DNA of 64,000 bases from Astropecten irregularis (lineage: Eukaryota; Echinodermata; Asteroidea; Paxillosida; Astropectinidae). Location: positions 14,032,614 to 14,096,613 of the forward strand of contig OZ020247.1 in assembly GCA_963971285.1 (NCBI GenBank), in the 5' to 3' direction. A model generated the notes under the pieces. The model searched no databases, was not told the origin of the DNA, and was given only the letters and a program-made list of their open reading frames with translations. Of the stretch, positions 1 to 10,300 are shown one piece after another (position 1 is the first letter of the stretch; each line of letters opens with the position of its first letter). Made by a program: the position numbers and the translations under genes.

Positions 1-389
1 TAAAGATTTATAAACAAAGAAAAATGACAGTTTGGGACGCTGCCAACATGGGGCTCCGGATGGATGGATGGATGGCTCAGTTGGTCATTGGAACGGTATT
101 CCAGATGTTGCAGGTTTGAATCCCGTTCAAGTAAATTTTTCTCTTGTTCACATTTAAAATTCAAATGAAGCGTAGGCCTATATTTCAGTCCCAGACATGC
201 CAGATGCATGTTTTTCTCAAGTACATGCGAAGTACTTCTAGATTGAGAAGGCTTAACAGTTACTCTGGGAGTCAGCCTTCTAAATCTAGTAGTACATGCA
301 GTATGAAGGAACTGACCACATTTGTTTCTGAAAAAAAAAAGCGTTCAAGACTGCTTTTCCCCTGGTTGGAACTCGAGAGAATGACCTAC
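1..389 (-). other. SH2B intron 1 (partial)
   Basis: This is the intronic remainder left of the SH2B exon. It holds a short GGAT run near 57-75 and a tRNA-derived SINE. I see no exon here. Confidence 0.7.
66..140 (+). repeat. tRNA-derived SINE, degenerate copy
   Basis: An A-box-like GGCTCAGTTGG lies near 74-85 and a B-box GGTTTGAATCCC at 113-124. Both match the SINE family seen throughout the window. It lies in SH2B intron 1. Confidence 0.65.
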
Positions 390-1166
390 CTTTGGAGGTG
401 AATAGAAATCTAACATATGCCCCTCTAAGCGCTTGACAAGCACCAGTCGACTCCGTTCCCACTTCTGTTTGCCTTGATGGTCCTCCCCCGTAAGATAGTT
501 CACAATGCCTTCTCGTACAATGTCTTCTGGGGAGTGCTTGACACCACCACGTTCCCTTTGGCTGTGGTGCTGACTGCCAGGGTGGGCCTTTCGGAATCGG
601 TTGATGACATTCTCAGTCATGTTTCTGAAAGAAAACTTCCTGGGAAGTTTGACCTCAGTCCTCTGATGGTTAACAGAGTTGATGTTTCTGCTGTTTAAGC
701 CATCCAGGCTGGAGTTGCTGGAGTAGCGACCGTTGGCTTCGCCGTTGAACACGACCGTGGATCCATTCCTGTTGCCACCACCTCCCTGTGGTGGTCGAGA
801 CTCCGACAGCAGACTCGTGTTGACGTTCGCGTTGGACTCGGAGTCCGTGGGGCTAGCGGGGCTACCGGCCGGTTCATCGTTGGCGTTTGCGTTCCGCTGA
901 TCATCTCGGAGTTCGGACGGGCTGACGGTGTTGTAAGCCCGGTGAACCTCAGTCTCGAAGTGGTCCATGAAGTGATCGGCAAATCGCCGAGCGAATCTAC
1001 TCTCATCCACCGGCATCCCGTCCATCGGAGGGTTCTCGTTGATGAACTGGTGGTAGGCCAGGGCGAAAGTCGCCGCGGCTTTCTGAGCTTCAACCTCGCA
1101 GAATTCATTCATGTCGATCACTCGATCGTTGTCATGCTGTTCCATCATGTCCATGGTCCCGTTCAT
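390..1166 (-). CDS. SH2B: SH2B-family adaptor protein, first coding exon (gene continues off the left edge)
   Basis: This exon encodes 259 residues ending in phase 0 at a GTAGGT donor (389-384). SH2B1/2/3 proteins are SH2/PH adaptors that bind JAK2, insulin and other receptor tyrosine kinases at the plasma membrane. Residues 20-78 match the N-terminal dimerisation domain (phenylalanine zipper): NEFCEVEAQKAAATFA, then ARRFADHFMDHFETEVHRAY. A Ser/Asn/Gly-rich linker follows, then a basic KFSFRNMTENVINRFRK block as in vertebrate SH2B proteins. From about residue 233 the PH domain begins (KWERSRLVLVKRLEG...LDFYSPPK), and it is cut by the intron. The start is supported by an in-frame TGA 12 nt upstream. 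The rest of the PH domain and the SH2 domain lie outside the window. The assignment rests on recognised family similarity. Which vertebrate paralogue is closest cannot be told. Confidence 0.87.
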
Positions 1167-2144
1167 TCTGGCTTCTCAAGGAGTCTATCCTCCACTCTCA
1201 ACATATAACATGATACCCAGTATAGTCCAAAACCCTGACACGATCAAAAAAATACCGATCGCTGAACAGAAATGTGATTTTACAGCGTTTTTAGTCAGCT
1301 TCCGTGTACATTTCTCCGTAGCCACACTCGCTGATTTCCTGGTAAAAAGTGGTAATGACTAGACTGCCATACAAAATGCATGCGAAAACTGTAACGTGAA
1401 AATAAAATGCGCAGTGTCGCAATGTGAGTCACTGCGCAAATAGTGCGGTTAAAGGTCAACAGAGTTCAAATAGCAGGTGAAGCGTGGATTGATTCAATTT
1501 ATCAACTTGATTATGTCGCTCGTTCATTTACATTCGGTTTTTACACTTCGTTTGTCCAGTTTGTATATTTTTTTCGCCAAGCCATTCGGCCCATTCTTCA
1601 TGCTTTTATTTATAAAAGAATAACAAGGTACCTTTTTACAGGCCTAGTAATTTATAAAAATATATAGTCATCATCAATTAAATTTCTGCTTATTTAAAGA
1701 ATATCATTTCTACTGCCTGACTATAAATCTGAATGTGGTGAAATAACTTCCTTTCTGCTACATATCGTCATTGAAGTGTTTCCCGTTTCAGTTCAAACAC
1801 TGGAATATGTAACTTCAATTTACTTGGCAAGCTGAGAGCGAGTCTAATACGACTACGAGCTAACTTTTTGCGCGCTTCTGAAATAGCGCCCTCAATTAAA
1901 TCGGGTCTATGGGCCTTTACGAAAAATAAGGCTTGAGGATAGGCCTGGGATTTATTTTGCTACCGCCATTTTGTGTCCTAAATGAAATGAAGGGCTTGAG
2001 ATACATGGCGAAGCTTCAGCCTTTCTTCTGCTTCATCATGTGGCCCAATCCCTTCATTTCGTTTTGTGAGCCTCAAATTGCGGTAGGCATACAAGTCCCA
2101 AGCCTAGCCTCAAGCCAGGTTTCGTAACCTGAGGCCCATTATGT

Positions 2145-2760
2145 AGCATCATACTTTGGTAACATTTTGATAGAACAAAAAATGTAGACTGTTAATTTGA
2201 TTTGTCATGGAATTAAAACAAACGTGAAATTGTCAGCTCAATTGATCATTGGAAACGGTAGAAAAAAGCAAAGACCATTGCAAAATGTTACACGACATTG
2301 TGAGGTAATTGTAAATGTGAGAATTTGATCTCGGAGATCAAAACTTTTTTCGGTATTATTTTGTTTTACCCATTTCTGGAAAAACACTGAGCATTTCAGG
2401 TAGAAAGATTTTAACGGAATATGTTACCCTATAAGTTATACGTTGTTAAGTCTGTGAACATGTCTGTTTTTGTTTTCTCCTAGTAGGAGGAAGCTCCTTC
2501 TAAAGTCTGATAGAACCTTTTGATAGGAAGATCTTAAAGGTATAATACATGATTGGTATAAAGGTCACTGAACAGCACTCACACTTTGTCTTATCCAGCG
2601 TGAACATGAAGTAATAAATCTGTGAAAATTTGAGCTCAATCGGACATCTGAGTCATGAGAAAATAGCAAAAACTCGACTACATTTTTCTTTAAAAAAAAC
2701 CCAGTAAAGAATGGTTTTGATCTTACCCCAAGATCAAAACTGTTTTCAGGTGTGACAGTA
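2145..2760. repeat. TTAA-type MITE copies (two, adjacent)
   Basis: The first copy begins near 2145 with GCATCATACTTTGGTAAC and contains the family segments on gatc-rich, fourfold-repeated interior sequence. A second copy starts at TTAA 2534-2537 followed by AGGTATAATACATGATTGG, and runs into a SINE near 2765. Confidence 0.6.
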
Positions 2761-2765
2761 CAGAT

Positions 2766-2960
2766 CATTGAAAAAGTGAATAAGGAAAAATTGCCTGGTG
2801 CTAGATTCGAACCTGTGACCCCCAGAGGCGCTTTACCATGCAACTAAGCTATCCAGCCTTACATTTAGTCCCTAATCTTTGTTCGTTTGGCAGTCAGAAG
2901 CCATGAAACCACTCAAATTCTGCTATATCCCAACTTCCCAAGGATCATTAAAATAGTCGC
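2766..2960 (-). repeat. tRNA-derived SINE
   Basis: Read on the minus strand, it has an A-box (AGCTTAGTTG) and a B-box (GGTTCGAATC). The characteristic flank TTTGTTCGTTTGGCAGTC at 2879-2896 is shared with the copies at 4409, 7474 and 43110. It inserted into or beside the TTAA-type MITE. Confidence 0.75.
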
Positions 2961-3085
2961 AACACTAGCAATGCTGCATTCTGAGAAATGGGGATCAATC
3001 AATGAGGATGCGGCTTTTTCATCAAAATAATTAATCATACATTAACCACAAAGGAAACTGACTGGCTTAAATTTAAGTCCTTGGA

Positions 3086-3176
3086 AAGTGAACCAAAAGA
3101 ATATTTACTGGACCGGCGTTCGAACAAGCGACCCTGAAATACCATGCCGGCGTTCTACCAACAGGTATCAGACCAA
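3086..3176 (-). repeat. tRNA-derived SINE, degenerate
   Basis: The minus strand carries a GTTCGAACGCCGGTC-like B-box region and a recognisable tRNA-like body. It lacks the long 3' flank of the better copies. Confidence 0.5.
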
Positions 3177-4408
3177 TAAAAACACATACACCAATTTTTG
3201 CCCAAACCTCCAAAAAAAAAAAGATACACAACAATTACAATCTCTGAATAATCACACACAATATTCACAAGTCGCACTTCATCTTATCTGATTTTTTTTT
3301 ATTAAAGCCTTTTGCATTTATTGAAACGTAAAACATAATGGAGTTTGAATTCTTCTTCTTCTTTTTTTTTTACAGAAATAAAGTTCTTAGCAAGCATTCC
3401 TGATTTCATTAATTGCCAGTCCACTCACATTGAAAAGAATATAATCGACATTTTCACAGTGGCATGAATTCTCCCGATATTGCATTCAAATACAAATAAA
3501 TTTCTCGTGAGCGATTCTATAATTTTCACAAACATGATAAAAGCATTCATTTGAAAATACCTTTCCATTCTGTATTAATCCAAAGCATATTTTTATGATA
3601 CTACAAAAATGACAAGCAGTACGTTTCACTGGCTTTCCAATTATAATTTTTAAGGTGTGCACAGCGCGGTTTTACTTTATGAATAATTCATTTCCGAGTA
3701 CAAAGAACTGAGTTCTTGTTGTTGAACAAGATTTGGTTGACAATTGCTGGGATTCTAAACAGAAATAGGAAGATTTATGTCACATACACTGATTACATGA
3801 ACGCCAGACTACCAGAGAAATTGCGTATAGTATTAGTGTCATTGGTGTTGGTTGCTTCCGCCACAAATAACTGACTGGCAAACTGCCAATATTCGACAAA
3901 AGATGTTCCCCTATCTAACATAAATCCAAAAAGCTTTGTGATTCACATCTTACATAGGCCTTCGTTTGAAAAAATGAAATAATTCAATCGGTTTTGCTTA
4001 TTATAAAACACTGGGATACGAACCTTCGACCACCCGTTTACAAGTGCACAGTCATAAAGGTTAAGATCATCAAACTTCATCCTGCTCAAAAATTTCATCA
4101 ATCCACATCGGTGAAGGGCAAGCCTAATTTGCAAATTTCATCTATGTTAAACAGCAGGTTTAAATCAATATAGTAATATTTTTGTTCAAAAGAATCATAC
4201 TTTCCCATCTTAGGATTGAAATAAACAGGTTCATGACATAAATTGGACGTTTAGGTTAATACTTATTACAGAAAAGGAATACATGTACATGCAGCATTCG
4301 GTTTGGCACAAAAAATTAAAAAGAAACTCTTTTTTTTTTTAGAGACATGATATCTTCATCAGCGACTGGGTGACACAGAGAAAAGCAAATCACAATAGAA
4401 ACTCATTG

Positions 4409-4565
4409 AAAAGTGAACAAAGAACAATTGGCTGGAGCGGGACTCGAATTGGCGGCCTCCTGAATACCGTACAGGCGCTCTACCAACTGAGCTATCCAGC
4501 CCTACGTTGGTGGTGACCCCCAATAGTCAATCATCTTTGTTCGTTTGGCAGTCAGAAGCCATAGA
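4409..4565 (-). repeat. tRNA-derived SINE, well preserved
   Basis: The minus-strand tRNA-like head reads GCTGGATAGCTCAGTTGG, then GAGCGCCTGTACGGTATTC, then a B-box. Six of seven acceptor-stem pairs can form. The anticodon-loop position equivalent to U33 is C, so it is not a working tRNA gene. The body ends at the shared flank with TTTGGCAGTCAGAAGCCAT. Confidence 0.8.
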
Positions 4566-5340
4566 AACTTAACATTTTTTTTAGGTTTATCTTCAGATTA
4601 CTTTCTCTGAATGCTGAACAGTATTCAATACAAACAACTTTGTATACATGTATTATGTACTTAAATGCTGGAGTCCAAATTAGAAATAATACAATAATGA
4701 TACAGCTTCTTCTGTATAAACGTGGGGCACTGTCACAACCCTGGCTCCAACGGAGTGATCCATAAGATTATCTTCCACGGGGCAAGATGTATATTCGGTG
4801 AGGAGCAATGCAGGATACATGTATAATCTTTCGTATACAAAACATTGAATACAGGTCATACATTTTGAAAACAAAAATATGAAAACATACTGATAACAAT
4901 AAAATCGGGGTAATTTTGAGAATTCTTGTAACTTTTGTACAGGATCTGAGAATCAAATGGAAGCCTAGCTTATTGCGGGGAACAGAACCGTGTTATTGTT
5001 CAAAATACACAATGGCAATGCCTGCCATTTTTGGCACCTTCATATTATAAACGTACCAAATACTTGAATTTTGTTTCAACAAAACAGTGTCACTTTGAAA
5101 GAACAAAGTACTTGGTTATTGCCTTAAAATGCAAACTACAAAGCCTGTCTGATAGCATGTACATGTAGAATGCTATGTTTTCTATATCAGTTCCCATCAT
5201 AACGTGAAACTAAACTTTAAACACAAGCACTTTTACATGTAAGTCTTCAAAAACAATTGAGAGCTCTCTTGTTCAATGAGAAAACAAAATCTTTCTTAAA
5301 TGTGGAGTGAAAAAAATTATTTGCAATTCAGCAGACACCA

Positions 5341-5573
5341 GGGGCCTTCTCAAAGCTCGACTCCGGCTCCAGCTTCGTCTGTATCAACCATACGCTGACA
5401 ATATAGGTTGTGGCTTTTCAGTTGAAGCTCTGTTTTCTTTTTCAAACCAGAGAATCTACTTCAGAACCGCGGCAAAAAGCCTCTATTTTGATACATGTTA
5501 GTTTAGAATGGATTCACGAAATGAAGCCAGAGCCAGAGCCGAAGACGGAGCCGAGCTTTAAGAAAGGCCCCAG
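5341..5573. repeat. GGCTCC-ended foldback element
   Basis: The left end GGGGCCTTCTCAAAGCTCG and the right end CGAGCTTTAAGAAAGGCCCC are inverted repeats. The interior contains AGAATCTACTTCAGAACCGC, shared with the copies at 34774 and 40815. Confidence 0.75.
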
Positions 5574-6636
5574 ATGGCACTAGTTTCTATGGGGGTGTCC
5601 TTGTCATCATGCATGGGATAGAGATAAAATGTCACCAAGAGTTACTAGGCACTTGGTTTGACCAAGTATGCATACACAAACAAAAAGCTTTGCTTGTTGT
5701 CCAACAAAGGGTTACTACCTCAAATTACATTCAAACATACGGACGGGCAACTGGTTCCCGGCCCATCTTTTGCCGCGATATCAAAATTTGCCCGAGCAAG
5801 ACTTCCTGAAACTGGGGATCGGATTGCCACTCTGTAATTAACTTTACATTTTATGTTATCATTTCATTTTTTTTTGCACTTTGCAGAAATTCTAGCGTCA
5901 ACACAATTTTGCATTTAAGTAGAATGCTTAATGTTTATGGAGGTAATTATTTGTGTTTAACTTTTAAACGCAGAGCCTTTCGGCACCAAAATTAGGTGAA
6001 TGTAAGAAAACAAATATAAACAAACAGTTCACAAACGTCTTGCCCAATGAAAGCCTACTAGACCTTAGGCATATTATTTAACTGAGATAATATTCGAAAA
6101 TGTCCTATTGTAGTTTCAAAAAAGACCCCAAAAAAGAGAGAAGAATTGTAAAAAAACAAACAAATTGGTATTTACATGAGAAAAAATTCAACCCAACTTT
6201 ATATTTTTTTATTTACAGGTACACGCAACAGAGTGAAAAATATTCCTAAGGCTAATTTCTGTTGTTTTTTTTAAATAATTTTTTTTTTTTTTTCAAACTC
6301 AGCTGACTCTAAGTTCTGAATGATAATTCTGCAGATAAACTGAAATGTAGAAAAATGACGAGAGCAGTTAACAGAATACGAAATGTCAAAAATCTTTGTT
6401 TGTTTTTCACGTGCTGTTACAAAGCAGCTGTATGAACCAATAAAGGCATGTGGCCTCGTCTATGCAAGTAAATGGTGATTTTTTTTCCTTTTGCGGGAAG
6501 GTAATCACCACGACAACTGTGAGCGTGACCAAACTGCGTCCGTGAATTCTGAGTACTCTGGCTATTTTTTTTTGGGGGGGGGATGGAATACATACCTTTT
6601 ATAGTCAACGATCTAGTAAATAATAATTTGCTTCGA

Positions 6637-6964
6637 TATAGACCTTTCTTTTGCAACGTCAGACCAAGTTTTTGCTAAACCAACATGGCGGAAACTATGG
6701 CGAGTCGTCAAAGCCGGGCATAACAAATTATAACCACAATTTGAACACAACATTTCATAAACATTGAAAGATATTGCTGAATGTAATGGAAACAACACAA
6801 GCAACGATGCTATGTATTTTGTACAGCTATGGAAAGATTGTGAAAATGGTGATTGTGGTCACGCCGTCTGTCAAGAAGATGAAATGATTTGCAAAATTTG
6901 GACGCCCATACGAAGTATTGCCAACCAGCATGTCAGTGTTTGTCAACAAAAGAAAGGTCTATAA
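6637..6964. repeat. 328-bp foldback element with 17-bp perfect terminal inverted repeats
   Basis: The left end TATAGACCTTTCTTTTG (6637-6653) is repeated inverted as CAAAAGAAAGGTCTATA (6948-6964). The interior holds a 66-codon open frame and an AACATGGCGG motif. Neither is convincing as a gene. Confidence 0.65.
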
Positions 6965-7300
6965 AGACCGTCCACAAGGATATAAACAAAAAACGAGCCT
7001 TTTCACCCTCAAATTTGGCAAAAAACATATTAGCTTCATCCCTGTGACACAAAAAAGCTCACCTCCACAGTCAGACTTGCATACAATCTTAAGGGTGTAC
7101 AGGTTTTGGATAGTAACTGAAATTTCTGTATTAGTGTTGCTGATAGGAGATTCTTGGTTATTTTGGGGGTCCCACCCGAACCCCTCGACAAATACTCCCT
7201 ATGATGCTCTTTTGTAAATAGCTGCTTCTAATAAATATGATTCTGACATATTATTAATAAGAACTTTTACCTAGTTGTACTAATCTTACGTTTGCCTGAA

Positions 7301-10300
7301 CTATGCAGTGACCGCGGTCGGCTGATCTATCTCGGACAGGAAGCTGGCCTCATCTGACGTTTCCCCAAAGCCTTCCTCGTACCACGTCACCAGACCCTGG
7401 TTCACCAATTCCTTATTCAGTGATTGAACCTGTTAGGAAGGCAAATAAAAAGACATGCAATTCATATTTTAGTCATTGAAAAGTGAAGAAAGACAAATTG
7501 ACTGGAGCGGGATTTGAACCGGCGACCTCCTGAATATGGTACAGGCGCTCTACCAACTGAGCCATCCAGCCCTACATTGGTGGTGACCCCAATAGTCAAT
7601 TATCTTTGTTCATTTGGCAGTCAGAAGCAATGAAACCAGGCACACACCGCCATATCCCAGGGATCATTTCACTGAGTTAGTTTCCCTCGTATTATGCATT
7701 ATTGCAATCATCCTGCATTCAAAGCAGTGCAATCAAAACCAGTGGTTGGATTCAAAATAGTCTGGTACCCATTTTCTTTTCAGAATTGGTGTTATCTTTT
7801 CCAAAGGGTATACAAGGAAGATGACAAGATGGATGCGCCGTGAATAAGGTCTACTGTCCATGAACACCGCCAGAAGCAAGATGATTCCACAAAATGCCGA
7901 GGGGTTGATTGTGTTGCACTGTGCAGCAGACCAATACATGTCTGCCTTGGTATCAATTACCTACCCTGCTAAATGCAACAGAATGCAGGGGTATAGGCCT
8001 AGTTGTCTATAGCACTGTTCAGTGAAATAGTACGTGCCAACCTTGGTACCAAGTACCAACCCTGCTATAACATGCAACAGACAACTCATGGTTTTTCCTG
8101 TGGTTAAGTGTGGTATCCTGCATACCACAATACATCAGTCTGGTTCTAATGGTAATGCATGGTTTAAGATCCAGTTCCCCCCCCCACCCCTGTGGAGACA
8201 CTATGGTAATTTGTGGTAAACATCACTTATGAAGAGGGTTAGGGTTAATCAAGAAGTTTGTCAATGCTCGCACAGACAATCACAGTTTGCGTACCCTTCT
8301 TTCGCTGTCCGTGTAGAAGAGCTCGATGAATGGGATCCCGTCTTCACTGTAGCCCGTCACCTGAGCCTGTAGCATAGCAAAGCTTTGGGCTACCTGCTCC
8401 ACGAAGAGTCGAGCCGTCTCAGAGAAATCATCTTCCCCTATAAGGAGAGGAAACGACACAATGACTGAAAGGGCCAACTACAGAATTCATATAAAACTTA
8501 ATACAAACATAATACAAATTCGGTTTCAGAAATCTAAGTGCCAGCCAAAAGGATGAATGAAATGCTTAATCCTAACTAATAGACATGGGATACCACCGTT
8601 TACCACATATGGTTTTTCCTGGGGTTAAGTGAGGTATCCTGAATACCACAATACACCAGTGTGGTTTTCATGGTAATGGGTAATTTAAAATTCAGTTTCT
8701 CCAGTGGAGAACTGTAGTAAATGTGTGGTAAGCAGCTCTTGTCTCATGTGCAGAGGGTTAGGGTTAATCTGTTTCAGCTACACAAATTAAAACCGAATTA
8801 AAAACACTTTTTTGACAAATTTTACAAATAATTGAAGTAAAGCCGTTACAACTTTGAAATGCTTTTGTTTGGGCGGAGACTAACCAGCTACAGGTGCGAT
8901 GTTAGACAGGTAGCACTCGTTTGCTTGGAAGGGCAGCGACATGAAGTCCGTCCGGATCTGTTTCAGGATGTAGCACTCGGTCCTTGCATAGCCGCCAAAG
9001 TCCAGGAACTTCAGGTCCACCTCATCTGTGTCCGGGTAGATGTCCACGATCTGGGCGCGGTACCAGCCTTGCATCATGGGAGCGGCGCAGATCACTCCAA
9101 CTGCGTGTTGAACAATTGAAGAATCAACATGAGAATACATACATGTGGGATTTTGTAGGAGGAATTTGAACATTCTGACAAAATTTCTACAAATTCCTAC
9201 AGAGATATAGGGAGTGCTGTGGCCTTAGTGGTCTGGTGTGTTGCATTTAAAGGTCTTGTAGTCAATCTACAGATAGTGGGTTGGAGTCCAGCTATGTTGG
9301 TGATGCATGCATCCTTAGGCAAGACACCTTGTCACACATTACTTGTCTGCATCACCCAGGAGTAAATGCGTACCTGTGAGGGTAGAGATGGCTTTGTGCT
9401 TGATAAGCCTTTGTGTGCTTACAGCAGCCAGTGCTGTATACTCCCCAGGGAGTTGAGATGGGTTCAGGAATGTACAATGTAGCCCAACGATCAGAGACAT
9501 ATCTCATTTTGATTGTGATATGTGATATTTAAAAGTGGTTTATTATGATGATGATGATTATTATCATTTCATATTATCATTAAATTCCTTAACCCCTTCA
9601 GCCCGGGGAGCATCCATAGCAGCACCACGTCATGGTCTCAGAATATTCATGATTGCTTTGTTATTTCCATTGAAATGTTTTGAATGGGGGTACTGTCTGG
9701 AACAAGAGGTTCTGGGAACCTTTATTGTCCACACAAATCCGCTCATTGTGGTACATTCACCCCATAATTTGCATTTCAAAAGATCTGCATTTTCGAGTTG
9801 ACGGCAATCTCTGAGTTCCGAAAATCTGGGCGTGAACGGAATAGAGTGCGCCTTGAATAAAGCTGCCTTTAACCCTAACGCCCCCAGGCCCTTTAAACTC
9901 CAACATTATGTTTTGTTGGGATCTGTTAGGCTGAGGAGGGTACAGTTGTTGGAATTTGCTAAGATTGATACCATGTGAAAATGATGTTTATTTTTGCATA
10001 GGGCCTTATGTACACAGTCTGCCAAATTCCAACAGTAAGCAACTGTTGGAACTTGATGAGCTGTGTACCGTTGTTATAGAGTAATCTGTTGGAGTATAAC
10101 AGGTTGAGTACAGTGGACATTACCTGACACTCCAGGCTGTTGGATTGTGTTAGGCTGAGAAAGGTATTTAGTACAAATGTCTAGGGGGTTAGGGTTAAGG
10201 GGTTAAACGCAACAACTATGACACTACACTCCTACCTTCAATCGGCCTGGGGAGTTCAGGGGTGGTGTCCCCCTGTCCGTAGCAGTTGTTCATGAATGCG

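Larger units (their letters stand above)
1167..7300. other. Intergenic region between AKAP1 and SH2B
   Basis: About 6.1 kb of AT-rich DNA lies downstream of the AKAP1 stop and upstream of the SH2B start. The short open frames in it have no recognisable domain or splice context. It carries SINE copies, TTAA-type MITE copies, a GGCTCC-type foldback and a 328-bp foldback, listed separately. The AKAP1 3' UTR (minus strand) must occupy its right end, and the SH2B promoter and 5' UTR its left end. I cannot place either boundary from sequence alone. Confidence 0.7.

Noticed and set aside
4436-4503. tRNA gene suggested by good A- and B-boxes (formal anticodon GGT, Thr-like)
   Set aside because: The loop lacks U33, the anticodon stem has a mismatch, and the same head with varying loop sequence recurs in many copies with a common non-tRNA flank. 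It is a SINE.
10185-10205. Interstitial telomere repeat (TTAGGG-like)
   Set aside because: Only one or two imperfect units occur, always at the end of a dispersed element. There is no array.
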